From: Nitratiruptor sp.
GTDB taxonomy: Bacteria > Campylobacterota > Campylobacteria > Campylobacterales > Nitratiruptoraceae
Assembly (NCBI GenBank): GCA_015494595.1
Contig: WGAX01000134.1
Location: 1 to 26,914, forward strand
DNA length: 26,914 nt
Reading direction: 5' to 3'
The notes under the pieces were generated by a model that saw only the letters and a program-made list of their open reading frames with translations, was not told the DNA's origin and did no database searches. Shown here in pieces: positions 16,327 to 23,478 of the stretch; positions within the stretch are counted from its first letter, which is position 1; every line of letters starts with the position of its first letter. Position numbers and translations under genes: made by a program.

Positions 16327-17494
16327 TGAGCAACTCTTCTATCTTTTTATGAGATTTTATATTTGCTTGCGAAGGAATAGGGTTTATAGGAAAATAGCGT
16401 GCTCCATCTTGAGAGAGCAGAATATATGTATGTTCTGGTCTATCAAAACTCCCAAAAGATACCTCAATAAGATACTTTTTCTCCTCTATTTTATAGACTC
16501 TTTCAAAATGGACAAAAAAATCTTCATACACTTTTGGTTTTGTATCTATAGCCTCTATAAGAGCCTCTTTATAGTGAAGATTTTGCCAACGAAAATCGAA
16601 ACTATTTTGCAATGGAGGTGAGAGCTCAAGAGCTTGCATACGAATATCATATATATCTTTACCAAGCCTGATCCATCTATCTTCATACTTACTACTTATA
16701 ACTGGCTCAATATTCTTTGTAACTTCCAATTTCACTCTTTTTTCTTGTAAAAAGAGATCGAAAGCATAATCAAAATAGAGTCTACTATCAGTTCGCAACT
16801 CCAAAACACCCCCTGGCTTGAGCACCCTTTTCACCTCCTGAATAAAACTTTTGCTTATTACTCTTCTGTGCGGCTTCTTATCCCAAGGGACAGGAAAATG
16901 CACAAAGATCTTTGCCACACTATTGGAAGGTACAAACTCCAAAAAAACTCGTGCATCATAATCGATAACATAGACATTTTTTAGCTTTTTTATGGCAATC
17001 TGCTTTAATACCTGCTCAATGGAAGGTTTATGGATCTCTATCCCAATAAAAAGAGTTTCAGGATGCCAAGAAGCTTGATAGAGAAGATGCCTCCCACTCC
17101 CAAATCCTATCTCTATCCAGATCTCTTTATCTGTTGGAAAATCTTTTATAAAAAAATCGATCTCTTTGAAAAACTCCTCCGATTTTCTACTATGCCCCTT
17201 TTTTAGAGCTGCAAGATTGTCATATAAAACCTCACACTGTGCCAATTGACAAAAATTTTTTAGAGCCTCTTTAATAATATAATTAGGAGAGACACGCGTA
17301 ATTTTATCAGATTTAATAATATAGTAATCCTCTTTTCTTTTTATCTCCAATAAAAACTCTCTTCCTTTCCAGCGCACTGCCACCAATTTGCTCTTTGCAT
17401 TTATAAGAGGCTGTGCCATCCATAAAAATTCATACTCTCCACTCTTTGCAGGAAGAGAAAACTCTTTATAATTTTTAACAACGATATGGGGCAT
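16319..17494 (-). CDS. trmB: tRNA (guanine-N7)-methyltransferase, extended form
   Basis: Methylates G46 of tRNA using S-adenosylmethionine. The catalytic core spans about 121-290: SAM motif EIGFGSGRH at 128-136, GIEIHKPSI, then HFPVPWDKKPHRRV (199-212), matching the family FPDPWPKKRHxKRR segment, and LELRTDS. At 391 residues the protein is much longer than typical TrmB. It has a 120-residue N-terminal and a roughly 100-residue C-terminal extension; long forms are known in Campylobacterota such as H. pylori. It abuts flpA with a 1-bp junction (TAATG) and overlaps ftsE. Confidence 0.92.
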   Translation of the reverse strand: MPHIVVKNYKEFSLPAKSGEYEFLWMAQPLINAKSKLVAVRWKGREFLLEIKRKEDYYIIKSDKITRVSPNYIIKEALKNFCQLAQCEVLYDNLAALKKGHSRKSEEFFKEIDFFIKDFPTDKEIWIEIGFGSGRHLLYQASWHPETLFIGIEIHKPSIEQVLKQIAIKKLKNVYVIDYDARVFLEFVPSNSVAKIFVHFPVPWDKKPHRRVISKSFIQEVKRVLKPGGVLELRTDSRLYFDYAFDLFLQEKRVKLEVTKNIEPVISSKYEDRWIRLGKDIYDIRMQALELSPPLQNSFDFRWQNLHYKEALIEAIDTKPKVYEDFFVHFERVYKIEEKKYLIEVSFGSFDRPEHTYILLSQDGARYFPINPIPSQANIKSHKKIEELLNG

Positions 17495-18726
17495 TACTCC
17501 TCTATCTTAAACTCAATTTTTTGGCTTGGCTTTGATATAAGCCCATTCTCATCAACGGCATAAACCTCATAAATATATCTTCTTCCAGGTAACAATCTGG
17601 TATCGGTAAAAGTTGTCCCTGTGATATTTTTAAAGATAAACTCATTTTGATTTAACAAATTGTTAATCTCACGCTTTTTTATTATATATTTGACAGCACG
17701 CCCATCCGGAGACTTCCAACTAAGCACAAACTTCCTTTTTTCTACTTTATAGTCTGTAATAACAGGACTTAGAGGTCTTGAGAGTGTTTTGCCAACTACT
17801 GGAACATCTTGTTTAAAGCTTTCTAACCCATCCTTATCTACTGCAGTAACTTTATAGTATCTCTTTACCCCATCCTCTTTAATACGATCTTCATACTCCA
17901 ACTTTTTCACCTTGGCAGCTACACTATAAGGACCAATCTCAAATACACTTTTATATACCTTATAATAGACAATATCTGGCTCTGGATTTGGCTGCCACCG
18001 TACAACAATCTTTTTTGGAAGATTTGTAGTAGCCTGCAAACCCTGTACAATATGAGGTCTTGCTTTGGTGGAAGCCTCAATCACCTTACTAGGCTTTGAT
18101 ACAATTCCATCACAAGTTTTAACATAAACTCGATAGAGATAGATCTTATTATCTTTCAATCCTCTATCAATATACTCTGCATTTAATCTCCCCTTTATTG
18201 TAGCAATATTTTTCCAGCTCTGCTTCTCTGGCTCACTTCTTTCAATAATATACCACTTCACTCTTGCATTTGGATGAGGACGCCATATAAGTTTCACCTC
18301 TCTTGGTAAATGATCAATAGCTTGAAGAAAAGGTACAGAATCTGGAATAGGCAGCGTGCGTACACTCACAGGCTCACTGGGTGCAGACTCTCTATTATCT
18401 TTTGTAAAAGTAGTAATACTATAAGTATAGAGCATGTTTGGCTTAAGATTTGTATCAAGAAAATGGGAGCTATATCTATCTTTGATGACTGCTATACGCT
18501 GCAGTTTCTTCCCTCCACTTCCCCTATAGATTGCATATCCATCAATACGCTCACTATAAAATGGCGTCCACTCCAATGCTACTGTCGTAATATCTGCTAA
18601 TGTACGAATTTTTTGAACTTTTGGCAAACTTAAATCAACTTTACGCTTTGCTGGTTGAGGCTGTATGCCACAGCCCGTGAGAAAAATCAAAATACCTAGC
18701 AAAATTATTTGGATCAATCTTCTCAT
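17494..18726 (-). CDS. flpA: FlpA-like lipoprotein with fibronectin type III domains
   Basis: A 410-residue lipoprotein. The signal peptide ends in lipobox LTGC (C19). It is followed by three to four FN3-like beta domains (about 36-125, 128-220, 222-315, 316-410), each with W-x-P and Tyr-rich strands (LEWTPF, LIWRPHP, VRWQPNP, LSWKSPD). Context (rluD-flpA-trmB-ftsE) and length match C. jejuni FlpA (Cj1279c), described as a fibronectin-binding adhesin. The peptide WRPHPNARV (148-156) closely resembles the remembered FlpA fibronectin-binding peptide. The ATG at 18726 has GAGGGAG upstream and lies 86 bp inside rluD. In a free-living cell an envelope or division role is more likely than host adhesion. 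Confidence 0.85.
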   Translation of the reverse strand: MRRLIQIILLGILIFLTGCGIQPQPAKRKVDLSLPKVQKIRTLADITTVALEWTPFYSERIDGYAIYRGSGGKKLQRIAVIKDRYSSHFLDTNLKPNMLYTYSITTFTKDNRESAPSEPVSVRTLPIPDSVPFLQAIDHLPREVKLIWRPHPNARVKWYIIERSEPEKQSWKNIATIKGRLNAEYIDRGLKDNKIYLYRVYVKTCDGIVSKPSKVIEASTKARPHIVQGLQATTNLPKKIVVRWQPNPEPDIVYYKVYKSVFEIGPYSVAAKVKKLEYEDRIKEDGVKRYYKVTAVDKDGLESFKQDVPVVGKTLSRPLSPVITDYKVEKRKFVLSWKSPDGRAVKYIIKKREINNLLNQNEFIFKNITGTTFTDTRLLPGRRYIYEVYAVDENGLISKPSQKIEFKIEE

Positions 18727-19639
18727 CTATTAGCTCCCTCTCAAATCTTTGCTCAATAAACTTTTGCATATCTTGAGGCACTGAGGCCACAAATTGCATA
18801 CGCTCTTTTTTAATCGGATGCTCCAAATAGAGGATATAAGCGTGCAAAAATACTCTGGGTATTGTAACTTTTTTGCTCTTAAAACCGTATAAACTATCTC
18901 CTAAAATATGCCGATGAAGCGAAGCCAAATGGACTCTTATTTGATGCGTGCGCCCACTAAAAAGCTTTGCTGCTATAAGCTCATAAGCTCCATCTTTACT
19001 CTTAAGAAGTTTTGCAAAGGCACTTTTTGCCTCTTTTGCTCCCTCTACCACAGCCATTTTAAGACGATTCTTTGGATTTCTGCCTATTGCTTTATCCACA
19101 ACGGTATGCTCTTTTAATGGAGGAGTAATAATAGCCAAATAGTATCTGCCCATCTGACGACTTTGCAACTGCTTGGCTAAGTTTTGATGAGCTTCGTTAC
19201 TTTTTGCAACTACCAAGAGACCGCTGGTCTCTTTATCAATCCTATGCACTATGCCGTGGCGCTCTTCACCACTCAATGTTGAAAGCCTCACCCCTTTTCT
19301 TTTTAGCCAATCCACAAGAGTTGCCTCTTTATAACTTGGAGCGGGATGTACCACCACACCAGGAGGTTTATTCACTACCAAAATATATTCATCTTCATAT
19401 ATCACTTCAATATCAAAATCCACCTCTTTTGCCATAGAGTCTGCTGGCTGAGGGAATATAATAGAGATCTTTTGCCCTTTTTGAATCTTTATACCAGGTT
19501 TTAAAGCAGTTTTTCCATCAATATGTACATACCCTTTTTTAATAAGTTTCTCTATTTGATTGCGACTCTTTTGCAATAGCTGTACCAAAATCTTATCTAA
19601 TCGATCCTCTTTTTCAGCCACAAACAGCGTTTCATCCAA
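18641..19639 (-). CDS. rluD: ribosomal large-subunit pseudouridine synthase, RluD-like
   Basis: Converts uridines in 23S rRNA to pseudouridine. A 332-residue protein with an N-terminal S4 domain (about 10-65: DRLDKILVQLLQKSRNQIEKLIKKG). The catalytic domain has HRIDKETSGLLVVAK, whose Asp is the active-site residue, and LFSGRTHQIRVHLA. The start is TTG at 19639 with AAGGA six bases upstream; the nearby ATG is out of frame. The last 28 or so codons run through the flpA signal-peptide region in another frame (86-bp overlap). Among RluA-family members RluD is preferred by length and gene order; RluC-type specificity cannot be excluded. Confidence 0.92.
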   Translation of the reverse strand: MDETLFVAEKEDRLDKILVQLLQKSRNQIEKLIKKGYVHIDGKTALKPGIKIQKGQKISIIFPQPADSMAKEVDFDIEVIYEDEYILVVNKPPGVVVHPAPSYKEATLVDWLKRKGVRLSTLSGEERHGIVHRIDKETSGLLVVAKSNEAHQNLAKQLQSRQMGRYYLAIITPPLKEHTVVDKAIGRNPKNRLKMAVVEGAKEAKSAFAKLLKSKDGAYELIAAKLFSGRTHQIRVHLASLHRHILGDSLYGFKSKKVTIPRVFLHAYILYLEHPIKKERMQFVASVPQDMQKFIEQRFERELIDEKIDPNNFARYFDFSHGLWHTASTSKA

Positions 19640-19655
19640 ACTTAATCCTTATTTG

Positions 19656-19663
19656 GTTATAAT
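19656..19663. promoter_or_regulatory. shared divergent -10 element for rodA (+) and rluD (-)
   Basis: The 35-base gap between the two divergent starts holds one TATA core: TATAAT on the plus strand (19658-19663) and TATAAC on the minus strand (19661-19656). The plus-strand box is only 11 bases from the rodA ATG, implying a leader of about 5 nt. Confidence 0.5.
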
Positions 19664-19674
19664 CTTGCAAAAAA

Positions 19675-20793
19675 ATGGTATGGATTGATAGAAGAATATT
19701 AACACATTTTGATTTTACCTTACTCCTTCTTATACTTCCTATTATGTTGCTCTCCAACTATCTGATAGGAGATGTAAATGAAGTACTAGCAAAAAAACAG
19801 CTAGTCTACTACGCAGTGGGTATTATTGTTTTTTGGATCGCTTTTCTTGTGCCGTTAAGAGAGTATAAATGGCTTATTCCAGCTATTTACTGGTTTAATA
19901 TAACTCTTCTTATTAGTGTAGATTTTTTTGGGGTTAGCAAACTTGGAGCAAAACGCTGGCTTGAAATTCCTTTTACCCATTTTACACTCCAACCCTCAGA
20001 AATTTTCAAACCAGCTTTTATATTAATGCTAGCATACATTATCCATAACAATCCTCCCCCTAAAGAGGGATACGGCTGGAAAGATTTTCTTACAATCTCT
20101 TTTTATATTCTTCTGCCCTTTATTCTCATTGCAAAAGAGCCCGATCTTGGTACTGCTTTGATTTTACTTATTATTGGCTATGGCGTACTGTTTGTTGTAG
20201 GGGTAAACTGGAAAATATGGGCAACATTAGCCATTTTTATAGCCCTTCTAGCTCCTCTTTCTTATAAATATCTTCTTCACGATTATCAAAAAAAGCGTAT
20301 TCAAGATTTTTTGAGTGAAAAACCAAGCTACCATGTACAGCAATCTATCATAGCCATTGGCTCCGGAGGACTCAAAGGCAAACCTACTGAAGAGGCTACC
20401 CAAACTAGACTGCGATTTTTACCAATAGCCACAAGCGATTTTATTTTTGCTTACTATGTAGAGCGGTTTGGCTTTTTTGGCGCTATTGGATTGGTAACTC
20501 TTTATGCTTTTTTGATTTTACACCTCTTTTCTATCTATAATCAGCTCAAAGGAGACTACTTTACTCAAGTAGTGGCTATTAGTATCTCCTTTCTACTCTT
20601 TACCTATATGAGTATCAATATTGCTATGACTATTGGACTTGCTCCTGTGGTAGGGGTTCCATTACCCCTTTTTAGTTATGGAGGAAGCAGTTTTGTAACC
20701 TTTATGGCTCTTTTTGGACTCTTAGAGCACCTTCTTGCTTTTCGCTTCAGATTTTTGTATAATTCCACCCACATTCATAAAAGAGCCCTCTAA
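19675..20793 (+). CDS. rodA: rod-shape peptidoglycan glycosyltransferase RodA
   Basis: SEDS-family membrane enzyme that polymerises lipid II during elongation with a class B PBP. A 372-residue protein with about ten membrane helices. The N-terminus IDRRILTHFDFTLLLL aligns with RodA rather than FtsW. KEPDLGTAL (about 158-166) carries the presumed catalytic Asp, and GVPLPLFSYGGSS is near residue 335. The ATG at 19675 has no ribosome-binding site and would be nearly leaderless. The orthologous mrdB also follows rluD in C. jejuni (Cj1282). The stop codon is 3 nt before tRNA-Met. Confidence 0.93.
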   Translation: MVWIDRRILTHFDFTLLLLILPIMLLSNYLIGDVNEVLAKKQLVYYAVGIIVFWIAFLVPLREYKWLIPAIYWFNITLLISVDFFGVSKLGAKRWLEIPFTHFTLQPSEIFKPAFILMLAYIIHNNPPPKEGYGWKDFLTISFYILLPFILIAKEPDLGTALILLIIGYGVLFVVGVNWKIWATLAIFIALLAPLSYKYLLHDYQKKRIQDFLSEKPSYHVQQSIIAIGSGGLKGKPTEEATQTRLRFLPIATSDFIFAYYVERFGFFGAIGLVTLYAFLILHLFSIYNQLKGDYFTQVVAISISFLLFTYMSINIAMTIGLAPVVGVPLPLFSYGGSSFVTFMALFGLLEHLLAFRFRFLYNSTHIHKRAL

Positions 20794-20796
20794 AAA

Positions 20797-20873
20797 GGGC
20801 CTGTAGCTCAGTTGGTTAGAGCAACCGGCTCATAACCGGTTGGTCGCAGGTTCGAGTCCTGCCAGGCCCACCA
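20797..20873 (+). tRNA. tRNA-Met (CAT anticodon), elongator type
   Basis: A 77-nt cloverleaf with CCA encoded. The acceptor GGGCCTG pairs fully with CAGGCCC, the D arm is GCTC/GAGC, the anticodon stem ACCGG/CCGGT encloses loop CTCATAA, and the T arm is GCAGG-TTCGAGT-CCTGC. A G1-C72 pair and the absence of three G-C pairs in the anticodon stem rule out initiator tRNA. A lysidine-modified tRNA-Ile with CAT cannot be excluded by eye. It lies 3 nt after rodA and is probably processed from the same transcript. Confidence 0.93.
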
Positions 20874-20890
20874 TATATCTCTTCTTCAAA

Positions 20891-21340
20891 TTATAGAAAA
20901 TTTCTCAATTGGATTGCATACCACAGAATAAGAAGGTTAAGGATAAAAATTGCCATACTACTTGCGCGTGAGAGAAGTTTTTGCAGATTTGTACGCTCTT
21001 TTCCATTGGTTTTAAAAGCGATATACATATGCACTATCGTTGCAACAGTAATAAGAGCTACTAAGAAGAGTTTATGCTGTAAAATGGATGCCAGCTCTTT
21101 TGCTTTGGCATTAAATATAACATACTCTAAATCAAAGTGGTAAAACATCCATAAACCTGTAATAATGAGTATGCTCAACCACACACTCTCCACATATCCA
21201 TAAATTGGTCCTACATAAAAATAGACTCTCTGCTGCGCCTCCTTATCCCGTAGAAAAAGACCCAAAGCAAAAAGAAAAACACTCCCGCCAATCCATACCG
21301 TTGCAGCTAAAATATGGATATACAAAACTAAATCTCTCAT
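20891..21340 (-). CDS. four-helix membrane protein, CopD/HemJ-like
   Basis: A 149-residue integral membrane protein with four predicted helices (about 3-29, 46-66, 86-109, 123-145). The start YIHILAATVWIGGSVF matches the H-x3-A-x2-W-x-GG pattern of the CopD domain and related heme-binding families. Histidines at 9, 68, 89 and 104 lie in or near helices and could bind heme or copper; this is inferred. The start ATG overlaps the mepK stop (ATGA). It may serve the same operon (ldtD-mepK) or be an unrelated passenger. Function unknown; I do not assign protoporphyrinogen oxidase. Confidence 0.6.
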   Translation of the reverse strand: MRDLVLYIHILAATVWIGGSVFLFALGLFLRDKEAQQRVYFYVGPIYGYVESVWLSILIITGLWMFYHFDLEYVIFNAKAKELASILQHKLFLVALITVATIVHMYIAFKTNGKERTNLQKLLSRASSMAIFILNLLILWYAIQLRNFL

Positions 21341-21876
21341 CCTCTTGGGTATCTCCAGTATCGAGGTCTTCCAGTATCAATATGTAAAAAATTTGATCGA
21401 GGATAATACCCTACTCCTCCTTTATATAACATAAGAGCAGCATATTTTAAAAAGGAGAGATGTACACCCGGTATACGGATATCTACAGCTCTGCCCCGCA
21501 TATGAAAACTCTTTTTTGCCACTCCTCTATTCCAGCGGCGCAAACGGGCATTTGTTTCAGGAGATCTATACCCTGAAATGATCAAAATCTCCTTTTTTGC
21601 ATCCACAATAGAATATAATTTATGCATATACTCAAGTAGTGCAAGATCAATAGGATGCAACTTATTATTTCTATAATCTCGTAAAATAAATTCAATATTT
21701 GCTATCTCATCATATATATATTTTCCATTTGCCCAAAAGGTTGCATGTAATTTTTCGCCTGTATGAATATTATAAAGAGTCAATCTCTTTTCCAAACGCT
21801 TAGCAGGGGATACGGAAGGAAAAATGGCAATAGTGCCAAACAATAGACCTTTTTTGATAAACCCTCTTCTATTCAT
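21337..21876 (-). CDS. mepK: murein endopeptidase MepK/YcbK-like (DUF882, peptidase M15 type)
   Basis: A 179-residue periplasmic zinc peptidase. The N-terminus MNRRGFIKKG carries a twin-arginine (Tat) motif followed by a hydrophobic segment, so export is probably folded via Tat, as reported for E. coli YcbK. Zinc ligands expected from the family are H125 and D132 (SFHMRGRAVDI) and H165 (FLHIDTG); the ISGYRSPETNARL segment precedes them. E. coli MepK cuts 3-3 crosslinks made by L,D-transpeptidases. Here it directly follows the LdtD-like gene (4-bp overlap, strong GGAGGAG), the same order as ycbB-ycbK. Confidence 0.87.
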   Translation of the reverse strand: MNRRGFIKKGLLFGTIAIFPSVSPAKRLEKRLTLYNIHTGEKLHATFWANGKYIYDEIANIEFILRDYRNNKLHPIDLALLEYMHKLYSIVDAKKEILIISGYRSPETNARLRRWNRGVAKKSFHMRGRAVDIRIPGVHLSFLKYAALMLYKGGVGYYPRSNFLHIDTGRPRYWRYPRG

Positions 21877-23339
21877 TCTTCACTCCTCCTTCTTGATGCA
21901 ACCTCCTCATAAGAGTGCATCCTCTTATAAGAGAGCATCTTTTTGTCGATACCATAAATATCGGAAAAAAAATGGATTTTGTTAGCTTTATCTACAAAAA
22001 CAGTGAGATAAAGTAGATAAACAGGAACAGAAGGAGTGAGTCTTAATCGTCTATTTTGCTCTCTCCATAATAGATCAAGAATATCTCTATAAGCAATCTC
22101 CTTTCCCTTACGAGATAGCAGAAGATGCAAAAGCTCTATGGGTTTTTGCACCCTCACACACCCTGAGCTAAGAGCTCTATAATCATACTTAAAAAGCCTT
22201 CTAGCATTGGTATCGTGCAAATAGACATCAAATCTATTGGGAAACATAAATTTTACAAATCCCAAAAAGTTATGAGGTCCTGGCAGCTGTAAAAAGGTGA
22301 TATGTGCTATACTCTGCTCATCATTCCAATCAACCTCTTCAAAAGGGACTATTTTCTTTCCATATGGATCAAGAGAAGCTACAATCTGCTCCTCCTTTAA
22401 ATGTTGAAAATCTCCCTTACGTAAATAGGGTAAAATATCTTCTTGAATAATAGTTTTTGGTGCTCTCCAATAGGGATTAAGTACTGCATAAGAGATAATA
22501 TTACGCATCTGAGGAGTTGGCCTGCTCTTTCTTCCAACAATTACTTTAGAGTAGAAGATGGGTTTCTCTTGATCATACACCTGCATAAAAAAACCAGGTA
22601 TATCTACAAAAATAAAAAAATCATCATTACGCAAAAACCATCTTGCACGCTCAATATTGAGTAAAATCTGCTCAATCTTATCCTCCACACTCCTATTCAT
22701 AGTCGCTAGCGTTATTGGACCAATGATACCATCAGCTTTTAAAGAATGGAGTCTTTGAAACTCCTTTACAGCTTCAAAAAGCCTCTCATCAAAAAGCGTA
22801 CTGCTGCTATCTCCTGCATCAAACCCCTCTATAGCTAATCGTCTTCTAATTTTTGGTATTACATCATAGCTTTGCCCTTTACGCAGATACAAAACATCTT
22901 GAATATATATATTTTCCCAACCACCCTTTTTTTGAATAGCTCTATACTTTTGTAATATTGCATAGAGTTTTTGCAATATAGGATTGGTGCTATCTGCTAT
23001 CTCCTCAACACTACTGCGCAAGAAGTTATTCTCCAAAAAAATAGCAGGATCATAACACCCTGTAGCTTTGATAAGCTGATAGCGATGGGCTACTCTATTT
23101 GCCTCTTCTATCAAAAGCTCTTTTAATGCTTCATCCTGGACATAGGAGTACCCCTCCATCAGATTTTTAAGGATCGTTAGATCTATTTTATCTTTACAAA
23201 GCAGTGTAGGATCATTTTCTATCGTTTTTACCAGTTGATAAAGTTGTGAACTAATCTTACCATTTGCAATCCATGAAGAGGAGTCTGTTTCAGCAAAAAG
23301 AGCAAAATATAAAATAAAAACTATTATAACTACTCTCAT
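21873..23339 (-). CDS. ldtD: L,D-transpeptidase, LdtD/YcbB-like
   Basis: A periplasmic enzyme of 488 residues that would form 3-3 crosslinks between meso-diaminopimelate residues. A signal peptide (about 1-16, ending ALFA) precedes a helical scaffold region, a PG_binding_1 domain (about 155-215: IRRRLAIEGF, FQRLHSLKADGIIGPIT) and a YkuD catalytic domain (about 240-420). The catalytic site is H375 (YLHDT) and C394 (ALSSGCVRV), both matching the YcbB form. The ATG has GAGG 7 bases upstream. It is divergent from tRNA-Glu and the first gene of a three-gene run. Confidence 0.9.
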   Translation of the reverse strand: MRVVIIVFILYFALFAETDSSSWIANGKISSQLYQLVKTIENDPTLLCKDKIDLTILKNLMEGYSYVQDEALKELLIEEANRVAHRYQLIKATGCYDPAIFLENNFLRSSVEEIADSTNPILQKLYAILQKYRAIQKKGGWENIYIQDVLYLRKGQSYDVIPKIRRRLAIEGFDAGDSSSTLFDERLFEAVKEFQRLHSLKADGIIGPITLATMNRSVEDKIEQILLNIERARWFLRNDDFFIFVDIPGFFMQVYDQEKPIFYSKVIVGRKSRPTPQMRNIISYAVLNPYWRAPKTIIQEDILPYLRKGDFQHLKEEQIVASLDPYGKKIVPFEEVDWNDEQSIAHITFLQLPGPHNFLGFVKFMFPNRFDVYLHDTNARRLFKYDYRALSSGCVRVQKPIELLHLLLSRKGKEIAYRDILDLLWREQNRRLRLTPSVPVYLLYLTVFVDKANKIHFFSDIYGIDKKMLSYKRMHSYEEVASRRRSEE

Positions 23340-23370
23340 TTTTTACCTCATTTTATATTAAGATTTTTTC

Positions 23371-23378
23371 ACTATAAT
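23371..23378. promoter_or_regulatory. -10 element for tRNA-Glu (+), possibly shared with ldtD (-)
   Basis: TATAAT on the plus strand (23373-23378), 25 bases before the tRNA 5' end. The overlapping bases on the minus strand read TATAGT (23376-23371), about 31 bases before the ldtD ATG. It is the only good -10 box in the 64-base divergent gap. Confidence 0.5.
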
Positions 23379-23403
23379 TTCATTCACATTCCAACAACCT
23401 TTT

Positions 23404-23478
23404 GGCCCCATCGTCTAGCGGTTAGGACACCGCCCTTTCACGGCGGTGACGGGGGTTCGAGTCCCCCTGGGGTCGCCA
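23404..23478 (+). tRNA. tRNA-Glu (TTC anticodon)
   Basis: A 75-nt cloverleaf with CCA encoded. Acceptor GGCCCCA pairs with TGGGGTC (one G-T wobble at position 2). Anticodon stem CCGCC/GGCGG encloses CTTTCAC, giving anticodon TTC. T arm GGGGG-TTCGAGT-CCCCC. The base after CCA is the first base of the opposite-strand stop codon of the gene at 23479, so no space is left for a terminator before that gene. Confidence 0.96.

Noticed and set aside
20797..20873. Initiator tRNA (fMet)
   Set aside because: It has a normal G1-C72 acceptor pair and lacks the three consecutive G-C pairs in the anticodon stem.
23404..23478. tRNA genes as attachment sites of an integrated element
   Set aside because: No integrase, no partial tRNA repeat and no shift in gene character appear on either side of tRNA-Glu or tRNA-Met.
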